A stretch of DNA of 22,051 bases from Anaerolineaceae bacterium 46_22 (GCA_001508595.1 LGHA01000005.1:1-22051), one strand, 5' to 3'; numbered from the stretch's first letter, positions 7,067-16,065 are shown. The notes: generated from the letters alone by a model not told the origin. Numbers and translations: made by a program.

Positions 7067-10000
7067 TTAACTTGCCTCTCGTAAATTATTTATCAGGTTT
7101 AGTGCAGTAACCATGCCAAGCTGGCGAACAATATTTGGATCATCCGGTGCAAATTTCTTTGCTTGTTTGAGCATTGCTTCTGCCCCGGGATAATCTTTCC
7201 GTTCTTTGAGTGCCATACCCGCATGATAATATGGGCGTGGGTCTGATGCATCTGCCAGTGAACCCTTTTGATAAATTTCAATGGCTTTTTCAAGGTCACG
7301 GCGATCCTGATAAGTCTTACCTAATTCGATGTAAGCATCCACTTTGTTAGGTTCAAGTGTGATTGCGTCTGAAAAATGTGCGATTGCCTGGTCCAGCTGC
7401 CCATCAAGACGTTGTAATCGACCTAGCATCAGGTGAACTTCGGCTTGATGCGGCATGATTTTCAAAACAGTTTGGGCAGTTTCTTTGGCTTGCTTGAGTC
7501 TGTTTGTTTGGATGAGCCAATCTGTTAAAGTTGTAACGACTTCGGGATTCTCAGGCTCCTTTTGAGCTAGCTCGACGAGCTGCGGCAAGATTGTTTCAAT
7601 TCCCTCATGGTCCTTTTTAATTTTGAGGGTCTCCAATGCAATCCCAACATTCCCAGGATTCTGCTGCTCTGCTTTGTTTATTGTTGCGATAGCTTGTGTG
7701 AATTTGCCTTGTTTTGCCTGTGATTGTGCCAGGATGATGAAAGCGTCAATATTATTCGTTTCGTTTTTAAGGATTTCTTCAGACTTTATTTCAGCCTGTT
7801 CATATTGTTTGGTTTCGAAAAGGAATTTTGCTTCCTGAAAGGCGATTGTTCTGTCCTTGGGGTTGAGTTTTGAAGCGGTTTCGATGTTGTGTGTCGCTTC
7901 CTGTACGAACCCTAATCGACGATTGACATCAGCCATCCTGACCCAGATTTCAGTCTCTTTTTTAGCTAAGGCTGCGCTTCTCTCCAAATCATATTTTGCA
8001 TGTCTTAAGTTGTTCATTTGCAGGTTTAATTCCGCACTCTTCCGCCAAAAATTAGCATTTTCAGGCTGGATTCTTAAAGCTTCAGAAATATGTTTGGATG
8101 CCAGGTCATGTTTTTCGATTTGTGTGTACAATTCAGCAGCAAAAGCATGCCATTTTGACTCGTCAGGCCAGAATGATAAAGCAGTTTCAATAGACTTCAA
8201 TGCTTGTTCTGGTTGGTCTTTATTGAGCATTGCCAGTAATGCGTGATTGGCTGGATTGGATGTGTCAAATTCAAGTGCCCTGGCAGCAAATCGATGGCCG
8301 TTCCGTTTTTCGTTTTTCAGAGCATAGATTGCATACGCCTGGAGTATATGGGGATTGTTTGGATAAATATCTGCAATTTTGTCAGCAAGATTGGCATCTT
8401 GAGTGAAGATTAAGACAGAAGCAGCAGTCTCAGGGGTGTTCAAACAGACATCGGCGCTTAATCCCATTGGCCATTCACCTGAGAAGGCAGCGGCCATTCT
8501 CGCCTGGCTGCAGACAAAGGTTTCTTCTGGGAGGTGCTTTTGCAAACGGTTGACAATTTTCCGGGCAATGTTTTCATAGTCTTTTGAAAGGATTGACTCT
8601 CCAGGAGAATGATTTGTGATCAACAGGGATCTTGCAATTTGCTGATATTCAGCGGATTTTATCAAACACTGGGCAAAGCGCCAATTATTAAAGGGTTGAT
8701 TGTCGAGGTGCTGCCAAGCCTGTTGATGGGTTTGAATCGCAGTGATATAGTCATCCTGGGCAAAAGCGGCATCTGCAATACTGATCAAATTTCTTATTTT
8801 TCTGAGAAGGATTTGCAGTGATTTAGATTGCATTCCCTCCAATGTATTCTTATAAGAAATGATGGCATCATTAAAGTAATCTTTCGCAAGATCTACATCT
8901 CCACGGTAGCTTGCAAGCTGGCTTTGAACAGCTAAATATCGAGGATAGTTTCGATTTGATGAAGACAAACCATTAATCAAGGCTGCAGCATTTTCCATTT
9001 GCCCCTGAAGGATCTGAATTTCAGCCTTTGAGCAAATGATGTCCAGCTGGTTCACACCTAATGAATCGGATTTGGTGGCTTCGTTTTGATTTTCGACGCT
9101 TGCTTTTTGTATTTCATCAAAATTGAACAGTTGTAACTGGGTTTCAAAGATCGTTTGCCTTATTTGTTCATCCTCTGGTTTAATTTCAGCTGCTTGAGCC
9201 AGGTAGGCTAATGCTAATTGGAAATCACCTAAAGCGAGATTCAATTGACCCATTCGGTAGAGATAGCCAGAAATTGTTAAATCATAAGTATAAAGGAGGG
9301 GCGAGGTGTCTTTGTTGATTTCATCGTTATTGAGAAGCCCTTCCGTTGCGGAATTTTCAATGGATTTGAGTGTGTTGAAGGCTGATTGATAGTGGCCTAA
9401 ATTTGTCAGGATATCAGATTTCATCAAGGAAATTTGAGGATAAATATCATGGTAATCCTGTGTGTGGTTGAATAGTTCGAGCGCTTTCTTTTCTTTATCT
9501 ACCAAAGTATAAGCAGCAGATAAATCGAGAATCCTTATGGGGTTGAAAGTTGTAGATCTTTCAACCGCTTTTTCAAGTGCTTCTACCGCAAGCGCTAATT
9601 CATTCATGCGAACACATGTATAGGCAGCCTGGTGAAGGTCTTCAGGAGAAATATCGTCCAGATTTGTCAGATCATAAAGGATTTGTTTTGCTTCTTCATG
9701 GTCACCAATCGACAAAAGGATCTTTGCCAACCAGAGTTTAAGTTGATGTTTATCAGGATTAATGCGCAAAGCCTCTCTCAGGGCATTCACGGCTTCTTCT
9801 GGTTCGTTGTTTTTAGTTTTGAAATTTGCAAACCAGAGAATATTTGTTATGTCTTGTGGCGCTAATCTGAGCGCTGTGTTTGCTAAATCCCTGGCTTTTG
9901 ATTGTAAATCAGCTGCCTGGTAAGCCTCCACCAATCCGTGAATAATGAGAAGATTTTCAGGTTGTTCAGAACCCGCATCCTGGAGTGCCGCCAACCCCAT

Positions 10001-12481
10001 GTCATACTCGCCGAGAGCTATTGATGTTTTACCTATGCCATAATTGAGGCGCCAATTAATGGAAGTCTCTTCATTGGGTATTTCGTCGGACAGCGCTTTG
10101 TATTGATCAAGGGCAGTTTGGAAACTGCCACTTAATCTTTCAATATCAGCCAGATGTAATTTCAGAACTTTTTGGCTGGGACTGATTTCGAGTGCTTTAT
10201 TGAGGATTTCTTTAATTCTCACCAAATTTTCTTCAGGGGTCTCTTCAACACTGTTTTCAAATTTGTTGATGATCAATCTTGCTGCTGTTAGAACAATAGC
10301 GATATCTTCCGGGTATTGATCTGCTGCAAAGATCAGTATTGGCTCGGCTGATTTCTCCCTGCCCATGTCCAGCATAACTTTACCCAGTAATTTTGAGACA
10401 TTGGGATATTGTGGGTAGGTCGCTTCAAAGGGTGCTAACAAACGCCATGCTGCATCAAAATGACCTAATTGGTGTTGTGCATCTGCTAAAACAAGGCTTC
10501 CCTGTAAATCTTCGGGGTCAATTTCGTGCGCTTTCTCCAGGTGGGGCAATGCCTCCGCCGGGGATTTTCGATCCAGAAGTGCTTTGCCATAGGCACGAAG
10601 AAGTTTCGGGTCGTGTGGCAATGTCAAAACGCCCTTATTCAAGATCTCAAAGGATCTATCTTTTTGTCCGTTGAGATCCCATAATCGCGCTAATGTCAGC
10701 CAAGTCTCAGGTTCCTCAGGGATCATTTCGACAACATTTTCCATGTGCTGTATGGCTTTTATAATGTCTCCCTTGTGCATAAAACTTTCACCAAGAAGGA
10801 TTAAAGCTTTTGTGTTATGTGCATCCTTTTTAAGGATGTTTTGGCAGACGGAAATTGCTATGTCAACTCGATTTGTTTTTAGGGCAGATTCGGCAAAAAT
10901 TTCAAGATCTTCGACTGCAGGGGTCGGTGTTGATTTGATAAACGCCTGTGATGTCGCGAAGGTATCTTCCCATCGATTGTTCTTACTGTAGAGCCGGGCA
11001 AGTGCTCGTTGATTATCTTTGTTGTCAGGTTCTCTCAGTTCGATGTAGGAGGTTAATGTCAGGGCTTTGTCAAATAATTGAGATTTCTCGTAAACGTCCC
11101 TGATTTTTTTGATGATATCTAAATTTTGGAATTGATTTTTTAGAATATCATCAGCGAATTTGATGATGGCTTGATTGTCTTTTTGAGCTTCAAGCATTTG
11201 AAGTAAATATCCGACCTTATCAAATTGGGCATTATGAACGTAGTAGGACGGGAAATCGGACTTTTCTTTTTGCTTGATATTTATTAGATGTGTGTCGATA
11301 CGCTTTTCATCGTTCTTGTTTTGTTCAATCTGTGTCTTAAGAATATGCTTTTCATCAGAGTCAGATAAAAATTCAAGTTTTTCCTCTGCCTCATCATAAT
11401 TGCCCAGTTCGATGAGCGTTTTGATGTAGAAATGTTTTATTGTCTTTGAATTTGGAAGCGAAGCCATCAAACCCATCCAGCTTGTTGGGGAAGTCTGGCC
11501 TTTTTGAGAATTAATCGATTGAAACATTGTTTGTGATTCCAAAAACTTCAAAAGGTCGCTGGATAGCTGATATGTTTCAGATGATCTTTGCTCATCTCCG
11601 CTGTAATAATAATAAGCAGCTAATCGATTTAAGTCTTCCGGTAAAGAATACCTGATTTGTTTTTCTAATGGGTCCGTTTCTTGATTGAGTGCCTTAAATG
11701 CTTCAATCTCGGAATAGACACCTGCAGAAAAGTCAATGTTTTTCTTTGTTTCGAGGAAACTTTTAGCGAGCTTTTTGCGCAAATCAAACCTATGGAATAT
11801 TTCAAGCCATTTTAAGCTGTCAAGCTGCAGGTCTTGAGAACGATTAACATACAGCTGAAATAATTGATCCAGTCTATTTTCACTCTCAATTGGATTGGCT
11901 AAATATGCATGGATACTCAAAGGTACGGCTGCTTTAGACAAAAATTCTTTGTCGGAATTCAAGAAATCCAGGATTAAATCATTGAAATCCGGGCTGTATA
12001 AGAATAGACAGGCAAGAGGGGTTCGCCAAATACGAAAGAATTTTTGTACATCAACTATTTTTGATTTTTCAAATAATTCTCCGGCAATACCCTGCCAATG
12101 ACCATTTGATCTACGAAATTCACGAACAGACAGGGCTAGCAAACCAGCGGAAGTCAGATCTGCAGGTGGTAAGCCCGTATTGCTAAGGGTTTCTAATGTT
12201 TGAGAAGACCGTTGGGAAATTTCTTTTGGAATTTGATTGTCTAAGTCATCAAGATTTTCTAAATCTTGCCCCGTTGCGTTGCCAATCAGCCATGAGCTAA
12301 TTCTTCCAGGTGAAAAAGTCGCTATGTCTGATGCTTTAGATTGGAAGTAAGGCAGACTTGTGTCTTCATCCTGTGCAAATTGCCAGACCAGGGAATCTTG
12401 CTGCAGGCTGCTGACGATCATTTGTCTTTGTTCAGATGAAAACTGTTTTCTAATTAAATCAAGCAATCCCTCTAAAGGCAT
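7067..12481 (-). CDS. Giant TPR-repeat scaffold protein (1804 aa)
   Basis: A very long protein that, from roughly residue 350 to the end, is an almost continuous array of 34-residue tetratricopeptide repeats. Diagnostic repeats are clearest at the C-terminus, for example AEVHLMLGRLQRLDGQLDQA, then DAYIELGKTYQDRRDLEKA and PYYHAGMALKERKDYPGA. The first 340 residues are helical but show no clear TPR consensus and may be a separate domain. There is no signal peptide, transmembrane segment or catalytic motif, so a cytoplasmic interaction scaffold or sensor is likely. The start ATG at 12481 has AGGAG six bases upstream. It sits between the small membrane protein and the clan CD protease, all in one direction with tiny gaps, so these three are probably one transcript and one functional unit. 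The ligand or partner is unknown. Confidence 0.9.
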   Translation of the reverse strand: MPLEGLLDLIRKQFSSEQRQMIVSSLQQDSLVWQFAQDEDTSLPYFQSKASDIATFSPGRISSWLIGNATGQDLENLDDLDNQIPKEISQRSSQTLETLSNTGLPPADLTSAGLLALSVREFRRSNGHWQGIAGELFEKSKIVDVQKFFRIWRTPLACLFLYSPDFNDLILDFLNSDKEFLSKAAVPLSIHAYLANPIESENRLDQLFQLYVNRSQDLQLDSLKWLEIFHRFDLRKKLAKSFLETKKNIDFSAGVYSEIEAFKALNQETDPLEKQIRYSLPEDLNRLAAYYYYSGDEQRSSETYQLSSDLLKFLESQTMFQSINSQKGQTSPTSWMGLMASLPNSKTIKHFYIKTLIELGNYDEAEEKLEFLSDSDEKHILKTQIEQNKNDEKRIDTHLINIKQKEKSDFPSYYVHNAQFDKVGYLLQMLEAQKDNQAIIKFADDILKNQFQNLDIIKKIRDVYEKSQLFDKALTLTSYIELREPDNKDNQRALARLYSKNNRWEDTFATSQAFIKSTPTPAVEDLEIFAESALKTNRVDIAISVCQNILKKDAHNTKALILLGESFMHKGDIIKAIQHMENVVEMIPEEPETWLTLARLWDLNGQKDRSFEILNKGVLTLPHDPKLLRAYGKALLDRKSPAEALPHLEKAHEIDPEDLQGSLVLADAQHQLGHFDAAWRLLAPFEATYPQYPNVSKLLGKVMLDMGREKSAEPILIFAADQYPEDIAIVLTAARLIINKFENSVEETPEENLVRIKEILNKALEISPSQKVLKLHLADIERLSGSFQTALDQYKALSDEIPNEETSINWRLNYGIGKTSIALGEYDMGLAALQDAGSEQPENLLIIHGLVEAYQAADLQSKARDLANTALRLAPQDITNILWFANFKTKNNEPEEAVNALREALRINPDKHQLKLWLAKILLSIGDHEEAKQILYDLTNLDDISPEDLHQAAYTCVRMNELALAVEALEKAVERSTTFNPIRILDLSAAYTLVDKEKKALELFNHTQDYHDIYPQISLMKSDILTNLGHYQSAFNTLKSIENSATEGLLNNDEINKDTSPLLYTYDLTISGYLYRMGQLNLALGDFQLALAYLAQAAEIKPEDEQIRQTIFETQLQLFNFDEIQKASVENQNEATKSDSLGVNQLDIICSKAEIQILQGQMENAAALINGLSSSNRNYPRYLAVQSQLASYRGDVDLAKDYFNDAIISYKNTLEGMQSKSLQILLRKIRNLISIADAAFAQDDYITAIQTHQQAWQHLDNQPFNNWRFAQCLIKSAEYQQIARSLLITNHSPGESILSKDYENIARKIVNRLQKHLPEETFVCSQARMAAAFSGEWPMGLSADVCLNTPETAASVLIFTQDANLADKIADIYPNNPHILQAYAIYALKNEKRNGHRFAARALEFDTSNPANHALLAMLNKDQPEQALKSIETALSFWPDESKWHAFAAELYTQIEKHDLASKHISEALRIQPENANFWRKSAELNLQMNNLRHAKYDLERSAALAKKETEIWVRMADVNRRLGFVQEATHNIETASKLNPKDRTIAFQEAKFLFETKQYEQAEIKSEEILKNETNNIDAFIILAQSQAKQGKFTQAIATINKAEQQNPGNVGIALETLKIKKDHEGIETILPQLVELAQKEPENPEVVTTLTDWLIQTNRLKQAKETAQTVLKIMPHQAEVHLMLGRLQRLDGQLDQAIAHFSDAITLEPNKVDAYIELGKTYQDRRDLEKAIEIYQKGSLADASDPRPYYHAGMALKERKDYPGAEAMLKQAKKFAPDDPNIVRQLGMVTALNLINNLREAS

Positions 12482-12511
12482 GGCGATCTCCTATCCTTGA
12501 TATGATTGTTT

Positions 12512-12844
12512 TTAATAAGGTGTGATGCCTAAATTTCTGGAAATGAAATAAGCAGTTGTCAACAATGCTATTCCCAGAAAGACCAAGAATACGCCAATGC
12601 CGGTGTTTGTTTTTGAGAGGTCATGTAATGCGTTGATCAGCGCTGATGCATTCCCGACCAGGCCGGCAATATTTTCAGTTATGCCTTTTTCAGCCAATTT
12701 CGAGGTCTGACTGGCAATTGTGTGGACATCTCGTCCAATTGCCTGCCGGGTTAGGATGAAGATGCTGATGACCATGACGATTAATCCCAATAGAAATAGA
12801 ACAGTCGCCATGGTGATTTGAAATTCAAAAGCGGTACTAAACAT
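12512..12844 (-). CDS. Small two-helix membrane protein, first gene of the sigma-54-driven operon
   Basis: A 110-aa protein read from ATG 12844. That start has AGGAGGTG (12849-12856) four bases upstream, and the longer open frame up to 12910 would run through the sigma-54 promoter, so I reject it. It has two hydrophobic helices, about residues 9-31 and 83-104, joined by a roughly 50-residue soluble segment that looks like one or two amphipathic helices (for example SKLAEKGITENIAGLVGNAS). It is short and without cysteine or enzymatic motifs. I do not recognise a family. Because it is the promoter-proximal gene before a TPR scaffold and a caspase-like protease, it could be a membrane anchor, a sensor, or the membrane-acting target of the protease. 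None of these can be shown from sequence alone. Confidence 0.82.
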   Translation of the reverse strand: MFSTAFEFQITMATVLFLLGLIVMVISIFILTRQAIGRDVHTIASQTSKLAEKGITENIAGLVGNASALINALHDLSKTNTGIGVFLVFLGIALLTTAYFISRNLGITPY

Positions 12845-12846
12845 AA

Positions 12847-12878
12847 AACACCTCCTGATAAATGTCTCTGGAGGTGTT
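12847..12878. repeat. Perfect 9-bp inverted repeat between sigma-54 promoter and start codon
   Basis: Arms AACACCTCC (12847-12855) and GGAGGTGTT (12870-12878) with a 14-bp spacer. The proximal arm contains the Shine-Dalgarno of the small membrane protein. The distal arm lies in the promoter between the -12 element and the predicted start near 12870. The sigma-54 transcript would therefore lack most of it, while read-through from the upstream response regulator gene would contain both arms. Confidence 0.7.
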
Positions 12879-12880
12879 GT

Positions 12881-12897
12881 AGCAATATCTGTGCCAA
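12881..12897 (-). promoter_or_regulatory. Sigma-54 (-24/-12) promoter of the membrane protein / TPR / protease operon
   Basis: On the minus strand TTGGCACAGATATTGCT matches the consensus TGGCAC-N5-TTGC. The GG (12894-12895) and GC (12882-12883) are separated by exactly 10 bp. The predicted start is near 12870, leaving a leader of about 26 nt. The gene for a sigma-54 activator ends only 25 bp upstream. Confidence 0.88.
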
Positions 12898-12921
12898 AAC
12901 AAATAAACAAGGGGTATTTTG

Positions 12922-14103
12922 TTAATTTACATAATTTTCTTTTATTTCAGAAGGCAGATGATGAATGTCGATCGCAGGGTCATCGCAGAAAATGATGGCG
13001 CGCTCGAGTGCATTCCTCAATTCGCGAATATTTCCAGGCCATTGGTATGCCATTAAGGCTTGCATCGCCCGTGGTGTGACATCCTGGATATTTATTCCCA
13101 TTGACATGTTGCTCTGCTTCAATAGTAAGCCCACCAGCTCAGGAATATCTTCTTTCCGTTTTCTGAGTGGGGGGATGTCTAGGTCCACTACCTTCAGACG
13201 ATAGTACAGGTCCTCTCTGAATTCACCCCGTTTGATCATTTCCTTGAGATCCTGGTTTGAGGCTGCGATTATTTGAACGTCAACCCTGATAAGGGTTGTC
13301 CCTCCGACTCTGCGGAAGGCTCGTTCTTCAATAGCCCGTAAAAGTTTTGCCTGCATATCAAGGGGCATGGAAGAGATTTCATCAAGGAAAAGAATGCCTC
13401 CGTCAGCGACTTCCATCAAACCGTTTTTTCTTTTATTGGATGCGCCCGTGAAAGCGTTGGCTTCGTGGCCAAATAACTCGGATTCGAGCAAAGTGTTTGC
13501 GATGGCTGCACAGTTCACTGCTATGAATGGATGCTGCTGTCTGGGTCCAACCTGGTGAATAAAGGTTGCCATAATCTCCTTACCCGTCCCGGATTCACCT
13601 GTGATTAAGATGGAAACAGAGGTTTCCGAAGCCCTTTGGGCAAGGTTAATAAGAGCTTTCATGCGTGGGTGGTTTCCAACAACAAATTTTGAAGTTGAAG
13701 ATTGAGAGCTTCTAAGATGGTCCAATTCTCGCTTCATTGCGACCAATTCCTCAGCCCTTTGAATGGAATTTTTGAGTGTTTTCATCTCAATGGGTTTGGT
13801 GATAAAATCCAATGCCCCTTTCTTCATCGCTTCAACAGCGTAATCAATTTGACCATGGGCTGTGATGATGATGAATTTTGGCTGCTCATCCATTTGTACG
13901 ACTTCATCTAAAAGTGATAATCCATTTCCGTCAGGCAGTAAAACGTCGAGGACGCATATATCTACTTTCCCCATCTCTAAAAATCCCCGCGCTTCTTTCA
14001 ATGTGCCTGCTTCGAGGACTTCCTTGCCATCTTTTCTTAAGCTGTCTGCGATGGCTTCTCGGGCTGTATCAACATCATCTACGACAAGTATTGTTGCACT
14101 CAT
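12922..14103 (-). CDS. Sigma-54-dependent response regulator without a DNA-binding domain (NtrC family)
   Basis: A 393-aa protein. The receiver domain (1-115) has acidic residues D9/D10, phospho-acceptor D53, T81 and K103. The AAA+ domain (about 137-365) has Walker A GESGTGKE (169-176), Walker B GILFLDE (236-242) and arginine-finger region REDLYYRL (296-303). The sigma-54 contact loop reads NAFTGA (216-221) instead of GAFTGA. The protein ends at 393, shortly after WPGNIRELRNALERA, with no Fis-type helix-turn-helix; relatives are usually 440-480 aa. The stop is genuine, since the DNA beyond is the next sigma-54 promoter and not a displaced reading frame. Activators of this shape (Helicobacter FlgR, chlamydial CtcC) are known to act from solution without enhancer sites. 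The start ATG overlaps the kinase stop (TAATG), so the two are coupled and form a cognate pair. Confidence 0.93.
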   Translation of the reverse strand: MSATILVVDDVDTAREAIADSLRKDGKEVLEAGTLKEARGFLEMGKVDICVLDVLLPDGNGLSLLDEVVQMDEQPKFIIITAHGQIDYAVEAMKKGALDFITKPIEMKTLKNSIQRAEELVAMKRELDHLRSSQSSTSKFVVGNHPRMKALINLAQRASETSVSILITGESGTGKEIMATFIHQVGPRQQHPFIAVNCAAIANTLLESELFGHEANAFTGASNKRKNGLMEVADGGILFLDEISSMPLDMQAKLLRAIEERAFRRVGGTTLIRVDVQIIAASNQDLKEMIKRGEFREDLYYRLKVVDLDIPPLRKRKEDIPELVGLLLKQSNMSMGINIQDVTPRAMQALMAYQWPGNIRELRNALERAIIFCDDPAIDIHHLPSEIKENYVN

Positions 14104-16058
14104 TAATCAAGCATGCCTTTCTTTTTCACCAGGAAAATTCTAAATATTGTGCCTCCTGTGTAACTGTCCACCTCAATTTTACCTTTATGAGCGTTAATAA
14201 TTCTCTGGGTTATTGCTAACCCCAGGCCAGTGCCATGATCTGAACCGGTAACAAATGGTTTAAACAAATGTGCTTTGATTTCATCAGGAATGCCGTGCCC
14301 CGAATCCGTCAGGATCACCTGGTAAAATTTCCGATCCTCTTCAAGCTCAGGTTCGGTAATGCGAATGCCCAGGGTGCCTCCTTCTTCACTCATTGAATTG
14401 ACAGAATTACTGATGATATTTGTAAAAACTTGTTCAAGTGCTCTCAGATCGCCTTCAACAATGGGATTAACAACCTGTGATTCGTAATATGACGAAATGT
14501 TCAAACGTAGCAGCCTTGGATGCCATCTATCAAGGATATGACGCAGCATGAAATCGAGATCCACACCAGACATTTTATATTCCAGGGGTTTAGCGAATGA
14601 AAGCACACTTTCCATTAGGTAAAGCAGCTTATTGCATTCATCCCGCATATTATCAATCCATTTAAGATTTTCATCACCTTCCGACAGATTATCTTCAATG
14701 ACCTGTAAAGAAAGCATAATTGCGTTAATAGGGTTGCGTACCTCATGGGCAAAAATTGCCATGACTTCTCCAAGAATGGCGCGCTGTTCCAGTTGCTTTC
14801 TGGCTGCCTGATTTTGTTCTTGCTGGCTGATGTCTTTGATTAGGATGATAATTGAAAGGACATGTCCATTCTGCATGACAGGGGACATCATTATTTGAGC
14901 AGGGAAGGACGTGCCATTGCGATGGTGCAATGTCAGGTCGCCGCCTGTGAGGGTTGGGATGCCTTGCTTGGCTGATGAGAGTGCAGAACCGAGGGATTCA
15001 GACCCGATCAAGATGGAATCAATTGGCTGACGCAATGCTTCGACATTGGCGTAACCGAGGATTGTTTCAATCGCAGGATTGGTCTCTGCAATGGTAAGAT
15101 CCGGCGCAAGGATGATGACACCCTCATCAAGATTCTCGATTATCTCATTTTGAATTTTTACAACTTGCCTGATTTTGCTTGAGAGATTTTTCAAATTTTG
15201 AAGGGAAATCTGGTCTTCCATGATTTCTGTTATGTAACCAGCTAATAATTCTACAAGTGGAAGGCTCACCTGTGTTGGATTTAATTGTTTACTTCCGGCA
15301 ATTAACAGACCAAATTTTGCCTCATCATTTCCCAGAGGCACTGTAACCAGAAACTTATAGCCTGCATTTGCAGCAGTCTTTTGAAGATGGGTCTTTGGTG
15401 GAAATTCTGACCTCCACTCGACCGCGTCAGACGCATTGACCAGGTCCTCACCCGAAAGAACCTTGGGGTATTCGAATGCCAAACGCTCATCATTGGACTG
15501 ATATTGCACCAACTGTGGTTTTCCACCGCTGGCTTTATAGATTGAGACAAACTCAATCTCTAAAATTCTTGCTGATTCCTTAACAATATGTGAGAGTGTT
15601 TCATGGAGATTATTCTTGTTTTCATTTTTAAGCAGGATTTTCAAGTTCTCGATAAATTTGACCTGTTCATGAATACTTGATTGGCTCGTCGTTATCCCTT
15701 CAGGCTGAAAGGTCAGGAGAAGCAAATTCTGTTTATGGGTGAGGGGAAAGATCTTCACCCTGACGGGGATCAAAGGCTGTTTCTTGTGCTTTAGAAAGGC
15801 TTTTTGGTCATGCCCAGAGATTGGATCGGTGTCGGAAATGTCAGGAAGAAGGGTATCAATTGGCTGACCTAGGAAATCATTTTCTCCAAGATTTGTCAGG
15901 AGAAACAGGGGGTTGTTGGCTGTAAGAATTTGGTTTTCTGGTTGGTTGTAAATAATCGCAGGATCCTGAATTAAATCGATTAATGTCAGGATAGCTTGTA
16001 TCCCTTCATTCTTTGAAAATTCAACATTTGCCAGGTTTTCGATTAGATTTTGGGTCAC
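14103..16058 (-). CDS. Soluble PAS-GAF-PAS sensor histidine kinase (NtrB-like)
   Basis: A 651-aa protein with no transmembrane segment, so it senses an internal signal. In order: a PAS-like domain (about 20-118), a GAF domain (about 145-285), a second PAS (about 303-410), a dimerisation/phospho-acceptor helix with FAHEVRNPINAI (H438), and a HATPase domain with N-box QVFTNIISNSVNSM (543-556), G1 DSGHGIP (585-591) and G2 HGTGLGLAI (608-616). The start is GTG at 16058; an ATG overlaps it out of frame. It lies 7 nt after the rpoN stop and overlaps the activator gene, so sigma factor, kinase and activator are one operon. The ligand of the PAS/GAF domains is unknown. Its phosphate should go to D53 of the adjacent regulator. 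Confidence 0.93.
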   Translation of the reverse strand: MTQNLIENLANVEFSKNEGIQAILTLIDLIQDPAIIYNQPENQILTANNPLFLLTNLGENDFLGQPIDTLLPDISDTDPISGHDQKAFLKHKKQPLIPVRVKIFPLTHKQNLLLLTFQPEGITTSQSSIHEQVKFIENLKILLKNENKNNLHETLSHIVKESARILEIEFVSIYKASGGKPQLVQYQSNDERLAFEYPKVLSGEDLVNASDAVEWRSEFPPKTHLQKTAANAGYKFLVTVPLGNDEAKFGLLIAGSKQLNPTQVSLPLVELLAGYITEIMEDQISLQNLKNLSSKIRQVVKIQNEIIENLDEGVIILAPDLTIAETNPAIETILGYANVEALRQPIDSILIGSESLGSALSSAKQGIPTLTGGDLTLHHRNGTSFPAQIMMSPVMQNGHVLSIIILIKDISQQEQNQAARKQLEQRAILGEVMAIFAHEVRNPINAIMLSLQVIEDNLSEGDENLKWIDNMRDECNKLLYLMESVLSFAKPLEYKMSGVDLDFMLRHILDRWHPRLLRLNISSYYESQVVNPIVEGDLRALEQVFTNIISNSVNSMSEEGGTLGIRITEPELEEDRKFYQVILTDSGHGIPDEIKAHLFKPFVTGSDHGTGLGLAITQRIINAHKGKIEVDSYTGGTIFRIFLVKKKGMLD

Positions 16059-16065
16059 ATTTTAC

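Noticed and set aside
7857..8246. 129-aa plus-strand open frame inside the TPR gene
   Set aside because: Antisense to an intact repeat-rich gene, with no ribosome site or recognisable domain. It is a shadow frame produced by TPR coding bias.
7067..12481. Repetitive pattern as a possible CRISPR or DNA repeat array
   Set aside because: The periodicity is at the protein level (34-residue TPRs) with diverged codons, and no conserved DNA repeat or spacer structure is present.
12847..12878. Inverted repeat as a conventional SD-sequestering hairpin in the normal transcript
   Set aside because: With the sigma-54 start near 12870 the upstream arm would be almost entirely untranscribed, so the hairpin could form only in read-through RNA.
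12845..12910. Longer start for the small membrane protein
   Set aside because: The extension overlaps the sigma-54 promoter and the inverted repeat, while ATG 12844 has AGGAGGTG at a fitting distance.
14215..14255. TGGCAC at 14229-14234 (minus) as a third sigma-54 promoter
   Set aside because: There is no GC-containing -12 element of the TTGC type at the right distance, and it lies inside the kinase coding region.
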